A stretch of 21,180 bases of DNA. It comes from Candidatus Sifarchaeum marinoarchaea. GTDB taxonomy: Archaea; Asgardarchaeota; Sifarchaeia; Borrarchaeales; Borrarchaeaceae. Shown piece after piece: positions 8,190 through 16,138 of the stretch. Below the pieces are notes generated by a model. That model was not told the origin of the DNA. It did no database searches and saw only the letters and a program-made list of their open reading frames with translations. The DNA is taken from the NCBI GenBank assembly GCA_016294985.1, contig JAECRW010000010.1, positions 1-21,180 of the forward strand, read 5' to 3'. Within the stretch, counting starts at the first letter, position 1, and each line of letters begins with the position of its first letter. The translations under genes and the position numbers were made by a program.

Positions 8190-10501
8190 TGTCTGAAAAA
8201 GTAGAAAATGCCTTAACAAGGCTGGAAAAGATTAAAGAAGACCTTACAAGGATTTCGAAGTCCTTTGAAGAAAATTTTAGTTCATTTAATTCGACACTAT
8301 CGTCGGGATATGAAGAAATAAGATCAGCTGGAGAAAATGTTTTTCAGGAAGGCGAAAAAAAACTAGATGATGATGAAAGAGAGATCCAAGATAATTTAAA
8401 GGCACAAAATTCTGCTATACAAGAGGAGATCGCACTAAAACTAGAAAACGCAAAAACGGCTATAATTTCAGAAATTAACGGTAATGTCACAGAACTTAAA
8501 AATATTTTGAAAGAACTCAAATTTAGTCAACAGTTTGAGGAAACTACCAGCCAATTTACGACTACTCTAAATGAAGAACGGGCAGGACTTACATTTTTCG
8601 ATACAAATGTTGCAATGATGAGAACTGATGCACAAGGGATGATAACAAAAGAAACAGAAAAATTTGGTGAATACTTAACAACTCAAAATCAAATTAATGA
8701 CCAGCATCATCAAAAAACTGCTGAAATACTTCAGAACCTTAATGAAACTTCCACAGAATTACTAAAGAATCATGAGGAAGGAATCAGTACACAATTGACG
8801 CAAAAATATTCAGAAATTACGACTAATTTTAATGAAGCACAAGAAAATCTGATTAACGAACTAGAGACAAAATCAACTCAATTTACAGAGTTGCTTGAAG
8901 GCAAAAAGAATACATCGAGTACTCTAATTATGGGCTCTATCAACACGCTTATACAACAAGTAGATTCCATAAAAGAACTCCTGCATAATACACTTGAAAC
9001 CCAAAGAACTCAATTCTCTACAAGTATCGAGAAAGAAAAAGCAGATACTTCTGCCGGGTTGATACAACATGTTGAAATTCATAAAAAAACAATAAATGAA
9101 ACAGAAACCATTCTCTCAGATATTCTCGAAACGAAAATAGATGAGGTGAAGACCCAATTAGAAACCGGTCTTATGAAAAAGGCCTTTGAGCTAATGAATC
9201 TTCAAGAACAACAGTTTAAAGAAAAGACAGAAGAGCTTGAATTAGCTTTCAGTGAAAAGTTGGTTAAAAGCCTTGAGAATATTGAAGGCACGATAGAGGT
9301 CACTCAGGATCAGATGCAAACAGGGATAAAGGATGTTTTGACGCGAATCGAAGAACTCGTCACTCAGATGAATAGCCAAATGCGAGATTCATTTTTGGCA
9401 GGAGTGACTGGTGTTGCAGAAGTCTGCGAATCTTATGAAGGCGAATTTATAACAATAGTAGATAACACTCTTTCAGCTCATAAGAACAACGTAGAAAAGA
9501 TAAAGGCTGAAACCGAAGAATTTCTAATGAAAGCAATAGAAGATTTTAAACTTAAAATGAATGAACTCAAAGAAAATACGCTTAACTCATTAAACGAACA
9601 AAAACAAACCCATGAAGCAACAACAACTGATTTGCAGACAAATATAACAGAATCCCTGGATTCTCATAAAACCAATTTCACGACTGCGACTAAAGAGTTA
9701 GAAAATACAGTAACTCAAGAATTAGCAAATATTTCAGAGAGTTATAAATCGGACATGTCAACTCATAATGACGACCTTGTAAAATCTATTGATGAAACGA
9801 TCACAGACGTATCTACCGAACTTAGTGGTATTCAAGAGAAGATTAGCAGCATCTTGGCAAATAGTGACAATGTAGTAAAAGCGACAGTAAACGCATTGAA
9901 TAAAAACGTTAAAGACAGCACTGAAACTCAGATAAAAACCCTTTCAGAAAGCCATAGCAATGCTCTGAAAGAACATAGCGGTGTGATGAAAGAGCATAGC
10001 AGTGCAACAAAAGAGCATAGCGATATGATGAAAGAAGAAGTTACTCGATGGATTAATACCGTAACTGAGACAAATGCTAACATGCAAGAAACAACAAGAG
10101 ACAAATTGAATTTGCTTTTAGAAGACACCATCTCTAAGTTAACATCTTTAGCTGAAGACTCTAAGAAAGGGCTCTTGGATGTTCTATTAAGTGAGAATGA
10201 AAAACTAGATAGATTTAACAGTGATATAAGCCAAAATACATCCAGGATATTCGAAGAGCAAGTAGATAATGCGAAGAACTCATTTGAAGATACAAGAAAA
10301 GCATATTCTACAGTAATCGAACAAAGTAAAATAAAGCTCAAAGATGAGTTAAAATTACTGGTTAAATCGCTTCGGGAGTTGAGTTCAAACGTAGAACGAA
10401 TCGGTAAGGAACTTGAACGATTGAAAAAACCAGTTCAAGCTGATCTAAATGAGGTTAACAAATCGATTGATGAGATTTTAAGAGAAATGAGTAGTAAATA
10501 A
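8189..10501 (+). CDS. Long coiled-coil protein, 770 residues
   Basis: The whole protein is predicted helix with heptad-like spacing and a composition dominated by Glu, Lys, Ser, Thr, Asn and Leu. I see one proline (P748), one cysteine (in AEVCESY) and one tryptophan in 770 residues. There is no signal peptide, membrane segment or nucleotide-binding motif. Three exact heptads, KEHSGVM/KEHSSAT/KEHSDMM, start at residue 594. It lacks the conserved hairpin of chemoreceptors and the ABC heads of SMC proteins, so neither assignment fits. The start ATG overlaps the ATPase stop by one base, and the next gene follows after 14 bases. A rod-like partner or filament former for the neighbouring ATPase is the inference. 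Function is unknown. Confidence 0.85.
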   Translation: MSEKVENALTRLEKIKEDLTRISKSFEENFSSFNSTLSSGYEEIRSAGENVFQEGEKKLDDDEREIQDNLKAQNSAIQEEIALKLENAKTAIISEINGNVTELKNILKELKFSQQFEETTSQFTTTLNEERAGLTFFDTNVAMMRTDAQGMITKETEKFGEYLTTQNQINDQHHQKTAEILQNLNETSTELLKNHEEGISTQLTQKYSEITTNFNEAQENLINELETKSTQFTELLEGKKNTSSTLIMGSINTLIQQVDSIKELLHNTLETQRTQFSTSIEKEKADTSAGLIQHVEIHKKTINETETILSDILETKIDEVKTQLETGLMKKAFELMNLQEQQFKEKTEELELAFSEKLVKSLENIEGTIEVTQDQMQTGIKDVLTRIEELVTQMNSQMRDSFLAGVTGVAEVCESYEGEFITIVDNTLSAHKNNVEKIKAETEEFLMKAIEDFKLKMNELKENTLNSLNEQKQTHEATTTDLQTNITESLDSHKTNFTTATKELENTVTQELANISESYKSDMSTHNDDLVKSIDETITDVSTELSGIQEKISSILANSDNVVKATVNALNKNVKDSTETQIKTLSESHSNALKEHSGVMKEHSSATKEHSDMMKEEVTRWINTVTETNANMQETTRDKLNLLLEDTISKLTSLAEDSKKGLLDVLLSENEKLDRFNSDISQNTSRIFEEQVDNAKNSFEDTRKAYSTVIEQSKIKLKDELKLLVKSLRELSSNVERIGKELERLKKPVQADLNEVNKSIDEILREMSSK
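9968..10030 (+). repeat. Three tandem 21-bp repeats encoding KEHSxxx heptads
   Basis: Units at 9968-9988, 9989-10009 and 10010-10030 each begin AAAGARCATAGC and encode KEHS plus three variable residues. The unit length of exactly seven codons keeps the coiled-coil register, so duplication can lengthen the rod without breaking it. Confidence 0.7.
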
Positions 10502-10515
10502 GAGGAGATTAGATA

Positions 10516-13500
10516 ATGCTTAATGCAGAAGAAGTATACGAGTTAATTGGACTTAATGAACTTGAAAGAAAGATTTACGAAACAATTGTTGGGTTAGGAG
10601 CGAAAACTATAGAGGAATTAGTTCTATACACAGGAGATCCTCTTCCAGAAGTACAGAGCAATTTGATCGCACTTGAACAGAAGGGATTAATACGTAGGAT
10701 TCCAGGGAAAGTTGATATCCTAGTTGCTATGGAACCTCGAATCGTTTTAAGCGAAAAAGTGGAAGAAGACCTTACGCAAAAACTATCAAACGTGCGCGAT
10801 GAGATAACGAATAAATGGAATGCCGTCAAGAACGCGTTATCATCACAGCTTCAAGAATTCCAAGAATCGACCTCTGCAGTGATCAATGAACATCTTGAGC
10901 AATTCAAAAAAAACGTTGACTTAACAAAAGAACAAATCGATACCATTTCGAAAGATTTTGGCGAGCACGTTAAATCAGATTCTGAAAAAAATAGAGAGAC
11001 TATAACTACAACCCTGAAAGATCATTACTCAGCTTACGAGGAAACATTAACTGAACTCCAAGAAACTCTATTTAGTGCTTTAGACAAAAATGCAACAGAT
11101 TTTGAGGCTGATATGAAATCATTAAACGAGCAATTGACTCAAGCTATTAGAGAACAAATCAGCGACTGGAGAGTCAGCGTTACAAGCTACCAAGAAAAGA
11201 GCGAAAAACTTCTCGAAAGCACCGAGGAGACTGGCGCAGAGGATATCGAGAAATTTAAGAAGGATGCAAGTGAGTCCCTTACTAATCTTGCTAATATTTA
11301 TACAAGCGGGTTCATGGATGCAAAAGCAAAAACGGAATCCACCACAATCTCATCCATGGACGCATTTAAAGAAACGCTCAATGGGCTTCTTTCTAATGTT
11401 TCTGATACATTGAATGAGCAAATCCGAAATATAGATACACACATAAGCAAGACAAGAGAAGGAATATCATCTGCTGTTGATGGGGCTGGAACCATAGCAG
11501 CGTCACTTGATCAAGAAAAGACGCAACTTGAAGAGTTTAACAAAACGCAACAAGAAGTGTTTAACAACCAATTAGAAACGTTTGTAGGCACAGAGAAAGA
11601 GGACATTGCTGAAAGGATGAATCAGTTAAAAAAGGAAGTTAGTGAAAACCTTACAAAAACGTTCACTGCGATAAGTTCACTAAAAACTGATTTTGATGGT
11701 CTTTTGAAGTCACACGCCTCAAACACGGGGAAAACGCAAGAAGAACTATTAAATGGGATTTCACAAACGATTTCTGAAAACATCACAAAAACAAAGGAAC
11801 TCATACAGCAAACAATGGTAGGTGTAATTGAACAAGTATTTGAAGGTAGCACTCGCCTGCAAGAGAAATTTAGCACGCTTGCCTATGAATTATCAGATTT
11901 CGTGAATAACAGCACTATTTCCATTAATGCAATTATTGAAAATTCTATTAATGAAGCAAAAAGGCTAACAGAAGAGAATCAGGAAAAAATAAATGAAGAA
12001 ATTCAAGCAAACATGGGATTAATTAATGAAACACTCTCAGAAGTGATCAATAAGGCTAAGATGTCAATAGACACGACAAAAGAGCAAATTCAAGAGCAAT
12101 TCAATACAGAACACAGAAAACTAAAAGAATCGAATGAAAAGACTTCTACAGATCTTTTAGAGATGTTTTCGGTTAGCAACAAAAACATGCAAAAACAACT
12201 CACAGAAAGCGTACAAAAGATAACGGAGCACATTGAGAAAGCTTCGCACGATGTGCGCAAACAACTTGACGATTCAAAAAACCAAAATATGGGGCTTATG
12301 GAGACGTTCATTGACAATTTACTCACAGAAAGCATGCAGATCCGTGATGAGGTGCCGAGTGTTATTGAACAAGAACTGGAAGAACATAAAGACCGAATTA
12401 ACCAACTTGACATACGTTTTGCGGATACTTCTGGGCGCCTCGTGTCTATCGTTGAAGATTTGAGGAACAAAACTGAAGAAAAAGCTAGAAGCCTCTTTGG
12501 GTTGCGCAAAGAAGGATTGGAGGAATTTATGGGTGAATTAACAGCGATGGAGGGAGAATTACAGTCACTGAGGGCACAGGTCAGAGATGTAATAAGCACA
12601 AATACAGAAGCGTATGAAATGGGAGTGTCCTCTCTACTAGACAATATTAGTAGAAATATGACTTATCGGGTTGAAACGATTGAAAAAGACGCCGAGGCAA
12701 ATTTTGGAAAAATGAACACCACCTATGAGGCAATCGTTTCAAATCTCACCACTACTCTCCAAGATGCGCTCAAAACCGAAACAGAGAATGCGTTAGAAGG
12801 TTTCACTAAAGGTTTAGAAGACCAAAATTCAGAAGCAAAAAACAAAATAGTTCTCCGATTGGAAGAAAATAAAGAAGCGATCAATGAAATGATCTACGCT
12901 GCTGGACAAGCGCTCACCGAAAAACTTAATGATGCTAAAACTAATTTTGACGAAATTCAAAAAACCACTATAAATACAGAGGGCTTAGGACGGGCTGGAA
13001 AACAAATAGATGCACAATTAGATAGTTTGTTAGAACAATTCACTGAATCATTTTCTCAATACGAAAAGAAAATCACATCAGATCTTATGAATCACAAAAT
13101 GAAAGTAACTACGAGAATTCTGGAAGAAATAACTGGACAGGATTCGTTGCTCAATACGATAAAAGCGAACACAGAAACTCTAACAAACTCTCTTGAAGAA
13201 ACAAATGAAAGCAACTTAAACTCTTTGCAAGAGACTATAAAAACAATTTTAAACGAAAAGGGAGCGGAGATAGAGAGCAAAAACGCAGCGTTACAAGAAA
13301 CAGCCGGTGAAAAATTTAATGCAATAAAAACGGAAACTGAACAATCTGTTGAAACTCTAATTGAAAAAATAACTGAGGAGAAGATAGAAGAATCGAATTC
13401 GCATCTGATGGAGTTAAAACAGAGTATATCGGATGTTGTAGTGAATGTACTTGAAGAAATTATGCAAAAAGCCTCAGACTTTAATACAAAACTTAATACC

Positions 13501-14694
13501 AAACTTTCAGAGACAGAGGATGTATTTAACAAACTGTCAAGGACGTTAGAAGATTCCGCAGAACTCATGGATGTCACAACAGAACTTGATAAACTTTCCA
13601 GCAGTATAGAAGCAGCCGTCAAAGAAGCAAATGATGAGATTTCGGGAATCAAAAAGGCGGTTTTTGATGTTTTAGAGGAGAAAGAAGGACAAGGTTTGCA
13701 GGATATTACAGGTTTACAAAATAAATTCGATAAAATATTGGATCAAGCGAATACTTCCGTAAAACAAAAGATAGACGAACTAAAAGACACACTTATAACC
13801 AGCAGTAAGGAATATCTTACAAAATTCGACGCTAGATTGGAGCAAATAACCACGAGATTGGATCAGCTCTTATCAAGACCTTTGACCACTGTTCATGAAG
13901 GGAGCGTCGATTTTAAAGGCAATTTTTCAAATTTACTTTCTGTACAAACCACGAAGTATCGCGAGCAAATCTACACCAGTATTGATAAAATCAACGAGTT
14001 TTTGGAAAACTTAGGCATAGAGGTCGAAACTGCAGCAAAACAGCTTAACGAAAAATTGTCTGAAACTACTTCTTCGCAAATTCAGAACTACGAAGGCACT
14101 GTAGTCACCTACAAAGACGAGTTATTAAAAATAGTCACTGATCGCGTCAAAGGAATCGAGCTGGAGCTGCAAAATATCGTGAATATAATTCCTGCTGAAC
14201 TAGAAGCTGCTGTGACTGCTAGCAACAAAGCAGCTCGAGTACTAGGCACAATTCAAAAACTTTCGCGAAAAGCAGAACCTTTGCCAGTTGAGCAGACGTA
14301 CCGTGTGATTGGCGATGCAAACATACATTTCAATATAAAGGCGATAATCAAAAGAACGAAAGCAAATCTCGTTTTAGTAACGCCAAAATTTGAAGATGTG
14401 CCCATAGATTCTTTATCAAATGTTAAGAAAACGATTCGCGTCACATATGTCACAGAGATTGCTGAAACAAATTTGAAAGATGCTGAACAACTTCAAGAAC
14501 GTGGAAATATTCGCGTTAGAAATTATCCTGATCCTAAAGTTTATGTAATTTCACGAGATAGCGAGGAAGTTCTTATAGCTCCAGCTATAAAAGGAGAGGA
14601 TCTGATAGGAATCCTGTCGACAAATGATCATTTAATAGAACTGATTAACAGTGAACTGTTATCGGGATACACCGCTAAAAGTAAAGCGTTGTAA
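10516..14694 (+). CDS. Giant TrmB-type winged-helix / coiled-coil / PLD-like protein, 1392 residues
   Basis: Residues about 12-78 form a TrmB-family winged helix (LNELERKIYETIVGLG, then a recognition region ending in LEQKGLIRRIPGK). Residues about 80-1250 are a nearly unbroken coiled coil: I see no cysteine, and prolines only at 74, 614 and 1122 before the C-terminal end. The last 140 residues (from about 1253) return to an alpha/beta fold (ANLVLVTPKF, NIRVRNYPDPKVYVI, EEVLIAP, DLIGILST) that matches in layout the PLD-like effector domain at the end of TrmB regulators. Ordinary TrmB proteins are about 250-350 residues with a short linker, so this one has an enormous insertion. It starts at the ATG at 10516, eight bases after AGGAGA, and forms an operon with the two genes before it. 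DNA tethering is inferred, not shown. Confidence 0.88.
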   Translation: MLNAEEVYELIGLNELERKIYETIVGLGAKTIEELVLYTGDPLPEVQSNLIALEQKGLIRRIPGKVDILVAMEPRIVLSEKVEEDLTQKLSNVRDEITNKWNAVKNALSSQLQEFQESTSAVINEHLEQFKKNVDLTKEQIDTISKDFGEHVKSDSEKNRETITTTLKDHYSAYEETLTELQETLFSALDKNATDFEADMKSLNEQLTQAIREQISDWRVSVTSYQEKSEKLLESTEETGAEDIEKFKKDASESLTNLANIYTSGFMDAKAKTESTTISSMDAFKETLNGLLSNVSDTLNEQIRNIDTHISKTREGISSAVDGAGTIAASLDQEKTQLEEFNKTQQEVFNNQLETFVGTEKEDIAERMNQLKKEVSENLTKTFTAISSLKTDFDGLLKSHASNTGKTQEELLNGISQTISENITKTKELIQQTMVGVIEQVFEGSTRLQEKFSTLAYELSDFVNNSTISINAIIENSINEAKRLTEENQEKINEEIQANMGLINETLSEVINKAKMSIDTTKEQIQEQFNTEHRKLKESNEKTSTDLLEMFSVSNKNMQKQLTESVQKITEHIEKASHDVRKQLDDSKNQNMGLMETFIDNLLTESMQIRDEVPSVIEQELEEHKDRINQLDIRFADTSGRLVSIVEDLRNKTEEKARSLFGLRKEGLEEFMGELTAMEGELQSLRAQVRDVISTNTEAYEMGVSSLLDNISRNMTYRVETIEKDAEANFGKMNTTYEAIVSNLTTTLQDALKTETENALEGFTKGLEDQNSEAKNKIVLRLEENKEAINEMIYAAGQALTEKLNDAKTNFDEIQKTTINTEGLGRAGKQIDAQLDSLLEQFTESFSQYEKKITSDLMNHKMKVTTRILEEITGQDSLLNTIKANTETLTNSLEETNESNLNSLQETIKTILNEKGAEIESKNAALQETAGEKFNAIKTETEQSVETLIEKITEEKIEESNSHLMELKQSISDVVVNVLEEIMQKASDFNTKLNTKLSETEDVFNKLSRTLEDSAELMDVTTELDKLSSSIEAAVKEANDEISGIKKAVFDVLEEKEGQGLQDITGLQNKFDKILDQANTSVKQKIDELKDTLITSSKEYLTKFDARLEQITTRLDQLLSRPLTTVHEGSVDFKGNFSNLLSVQTTKYREQIYTSIDKINEFLENLGIEVETAAKQLNEKLSETTSSQIQNYEGTVVTYKDELLKIVTDRVKGIELELQNIVNIIPAELEAAVTASNKAARVLGTIQKLSRKAEPLPVEQTYRVIGDANIHFNIKAIIKRTKANLVLVTPKFEDVPIDSLSNVKKTIRVTYVTEIAETNLKDAEQLQERGNIRVRNYPDPKVYVISRDSEEVLIAPAIKGEDLIGILSTNDHLIELINSELLSGYTAKSKAL

Positions 14695-14720
14695 GAACGC
14701 ATACCGTTACTTCCTCATTC

Positions 14721-14757
14721 TTTTTTTTTGAGTTTTCACTACTTCACTCAACTTTTT
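14721..14757 (+). terminator. Terminator after the coiled-coil operon
   Basis: A run of nine Ts at 14721-14729 is followed by the inverted repeat TTGAGT (14728-14733) / ACTCAA (14746-14751) and then TTTTT at 14753-14757. This gives both a poly-T signal and a short hairpin with a T tail, just after the stop at 14694, and separates the operon from the membrane-protein gene. Confidence 0.55.
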
Positions 14758-14923
14758 AAATTGAAGTGGTATACAATTCTCCAGTTTCAGGTTGGCTACA
14801 CTAATTAATGATAAAGGAAGTCAGAGTAGGTTTGGATGAATTAAGTGTTAGGGAAAACATCGTCAATAAGTTTTCGGCTTTTCACAATTTTTTCAGTATC
14901 TTCAATAGTTGAGGATGACAGGA

Positions 14924-16075
14924 ATGGCATTTAAATCAAATGAAAGAAAAAAAATAATCCCAAGGTTCAACCCCATCACTACAACAATTTTAGCATTCTT
15001 TTTTACGTTCGCTTTAGCGCTTTTTATATGGTGGCTCTTAGGAGATCCTAAAGGTAAGCTTTTCATTTGGAAAACTTTTCGGCTCTATAACATAACGGGC
15101 ACAGGTAATTTATTCCTCAACTATATTTTTCTTTTTATTCTTTCAGTAATCCTCTACCTCCAGTTTATCGACCCAGAGATGAAATTCAAAGCATTTCTAA
15201 TGACTCAAATAGAAATAGACGAAAAAGAGGCGGGACTGGTTCTTTTCTTATTAAATGTTGCACTTATGTTTGTAATAGCAGGATATATCATTTTGGTATG
15301 GGGTAAAGTTAATTCTCTTTTTAATCGAGTCACAGACTTCTCCTTCTTTTTGATACCATCGATAGGCATTTTCATCTATCTATTCTGGTCGCTTTATTGG
15401 GAACATTGGCCTTTAGAGGGGCTTAATAAAAATACAATACGAATCCTTCAATTCTTTTGGTGCACTTTTCTTTTAGTTTTGCTCTATGCTTGGTTTGCTC
15501 TCCCCGCACAAAGCACAAATGGTGAATTTAAACAAGTTATAAGTCTTAACGCTTTTATTGGATATCTCTATAGCGTCATAGCAGTTATGCTACTGCTAGG
15601 GGTACTATGGGAAAATTGGCCGCTTGAGAGAGTAAAAAATCAACCATATCAGGGAATTCTTGCAAGTTCAATATGTTTGGTTGGAGGATATGTTTTTTAT
15701 GTAATTCTTGCACTAGCGTCTACCCAATCTTGGTTTCTGTGGGAAAATCCAGGTGGTGATTGGAATCTAAGAAATGCTGCGAATGTGTCCATATTTGTGA
15801 TTTCATGGGCATATTTCTGGGCAGCCTATTGTTACAACTGGCCAAATGAATACAATATGAAATTCAACGTTTTCGTGAGAACCTTAATAGTCTTAATACT
15901 TGCGCTTCTTAGTTATTACGTGTATTACATTTACCTTAGTGACCTTATCCTCCACGAAAGTAGTCATTTTTACGAAAAACTTCCCTTCGCATTTCAAGGT
16001 CTTTGGCTTGCGATTTTAATAGTATACGATAAATATTTTGGGAGGATAGGGCTCTGGAAAAAGCCTCTAGGATGA
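14924..16075 (+). CDS. Polytopic membrane protein with repeated two-helix WENWPLE units
   Basis: From the ATG at 14924 the product has 383 residues, with about ten hydrophobic segments. In-frame TTG 14909 and ATG 14915 are possible alternative starts. ATG 14924 is preferred because GAGG at 14911-14914 then sits at normal ribosome-binding distance. Three near-identical motifs end successive helix pairs: WEHWPLE, WENWPLE and YNWPNE, with the WP at residues 162-163, 232-233 and 306-307. The spacing of 70-74 residues suggests an internal repeat of two helices plus a conserved loop. A degenerate earlier copy may be LQFIDPEMK at about 79-87. There is no signal peptide cleavage site and no known transporter motif that I recognise. 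It follows the coiled-coil operon on the same strand, but a terminator and 229 bp lie between, so a functional link is only possible. Confidence 0.82.
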   Translation: MAFKSNERKKIIPRFNPITTTILAFFFTFALALFIWWLLGDPKGKLFIWKTFRLYNITGTGNLFLNYIFLFILSVILYLQFIDPEMKFKAFLMTQIEIDEKEAGLVLFLLNVALMFVIAGYIILVWGKVNSLFNRVTDFSFFLIPSIGIFIYLFWSLYWEHWPLEGLNKNTIRILQFFWCTFLLVLLYAWFALPAQSTNGEFKQVISLNAFIGYLYSVIAVMLLLGVLWENWPLERVKNQPYQGILASSICLVGGYVFYVILALASTQSWFLWENPGGDWNLRNAANVSIFVISWAYFWAAYCYNWPNEYNMKFNVFVRTLIVLILALLSYYVYYIYLSDLILHESSHFYEKLPFAFQGLWLAILIVYDKYFGRIGLWKKPLG

Positions 16076-16138
16076 ATTATGAAAAAGCAGTTTTTAAATT
16101 ATCTAGCAGGAAGTCCCCCCACAGACATGGTGAGAATT

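Noticed and set aside
9968..10030. CRISPR-like array
   Set aside because: The repeats are contiguous 21-bp units without spacers and lie in frame within a coding sequence.
12090..13652. Long minus-strand open frames (12090-12644 and 13092-13652) inside the giant coiled-coil gene
   Set aside because: They are Ser-rich mirror translations of the Glu/Lys/Ser-biased coding strand. They have no ribosome binding site or domain and overlap a clearly coding plus-strand frame.
6462..14694. SMC/MukBEF/Rad50-type condensin system
   Set aside because: There is no ABC signature motif, no hinge domain and no head halves at the ends of the coiled coils. The ATPase is a separate AAA/STAND-like protein.
8189..14694. 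Chemoreceptor (MCP-like) signalling proteins
   Set aside because: Despite long coiled coils, there are no membrane segments, no HAMP domain and no conserved receptor hairpin tip, and no CheA or CheW is nearby.
14808..14912. A 34-codon plus-strand frame (MIKEVRVGLDEL...) just before the membrane-protein gene
   Set aside because: It has no Shine-Dalgarno site, overlaps the region of the next gene's possible starts, and shows no recognisable features. A leader peptide cannot be excluded but is unsupported.
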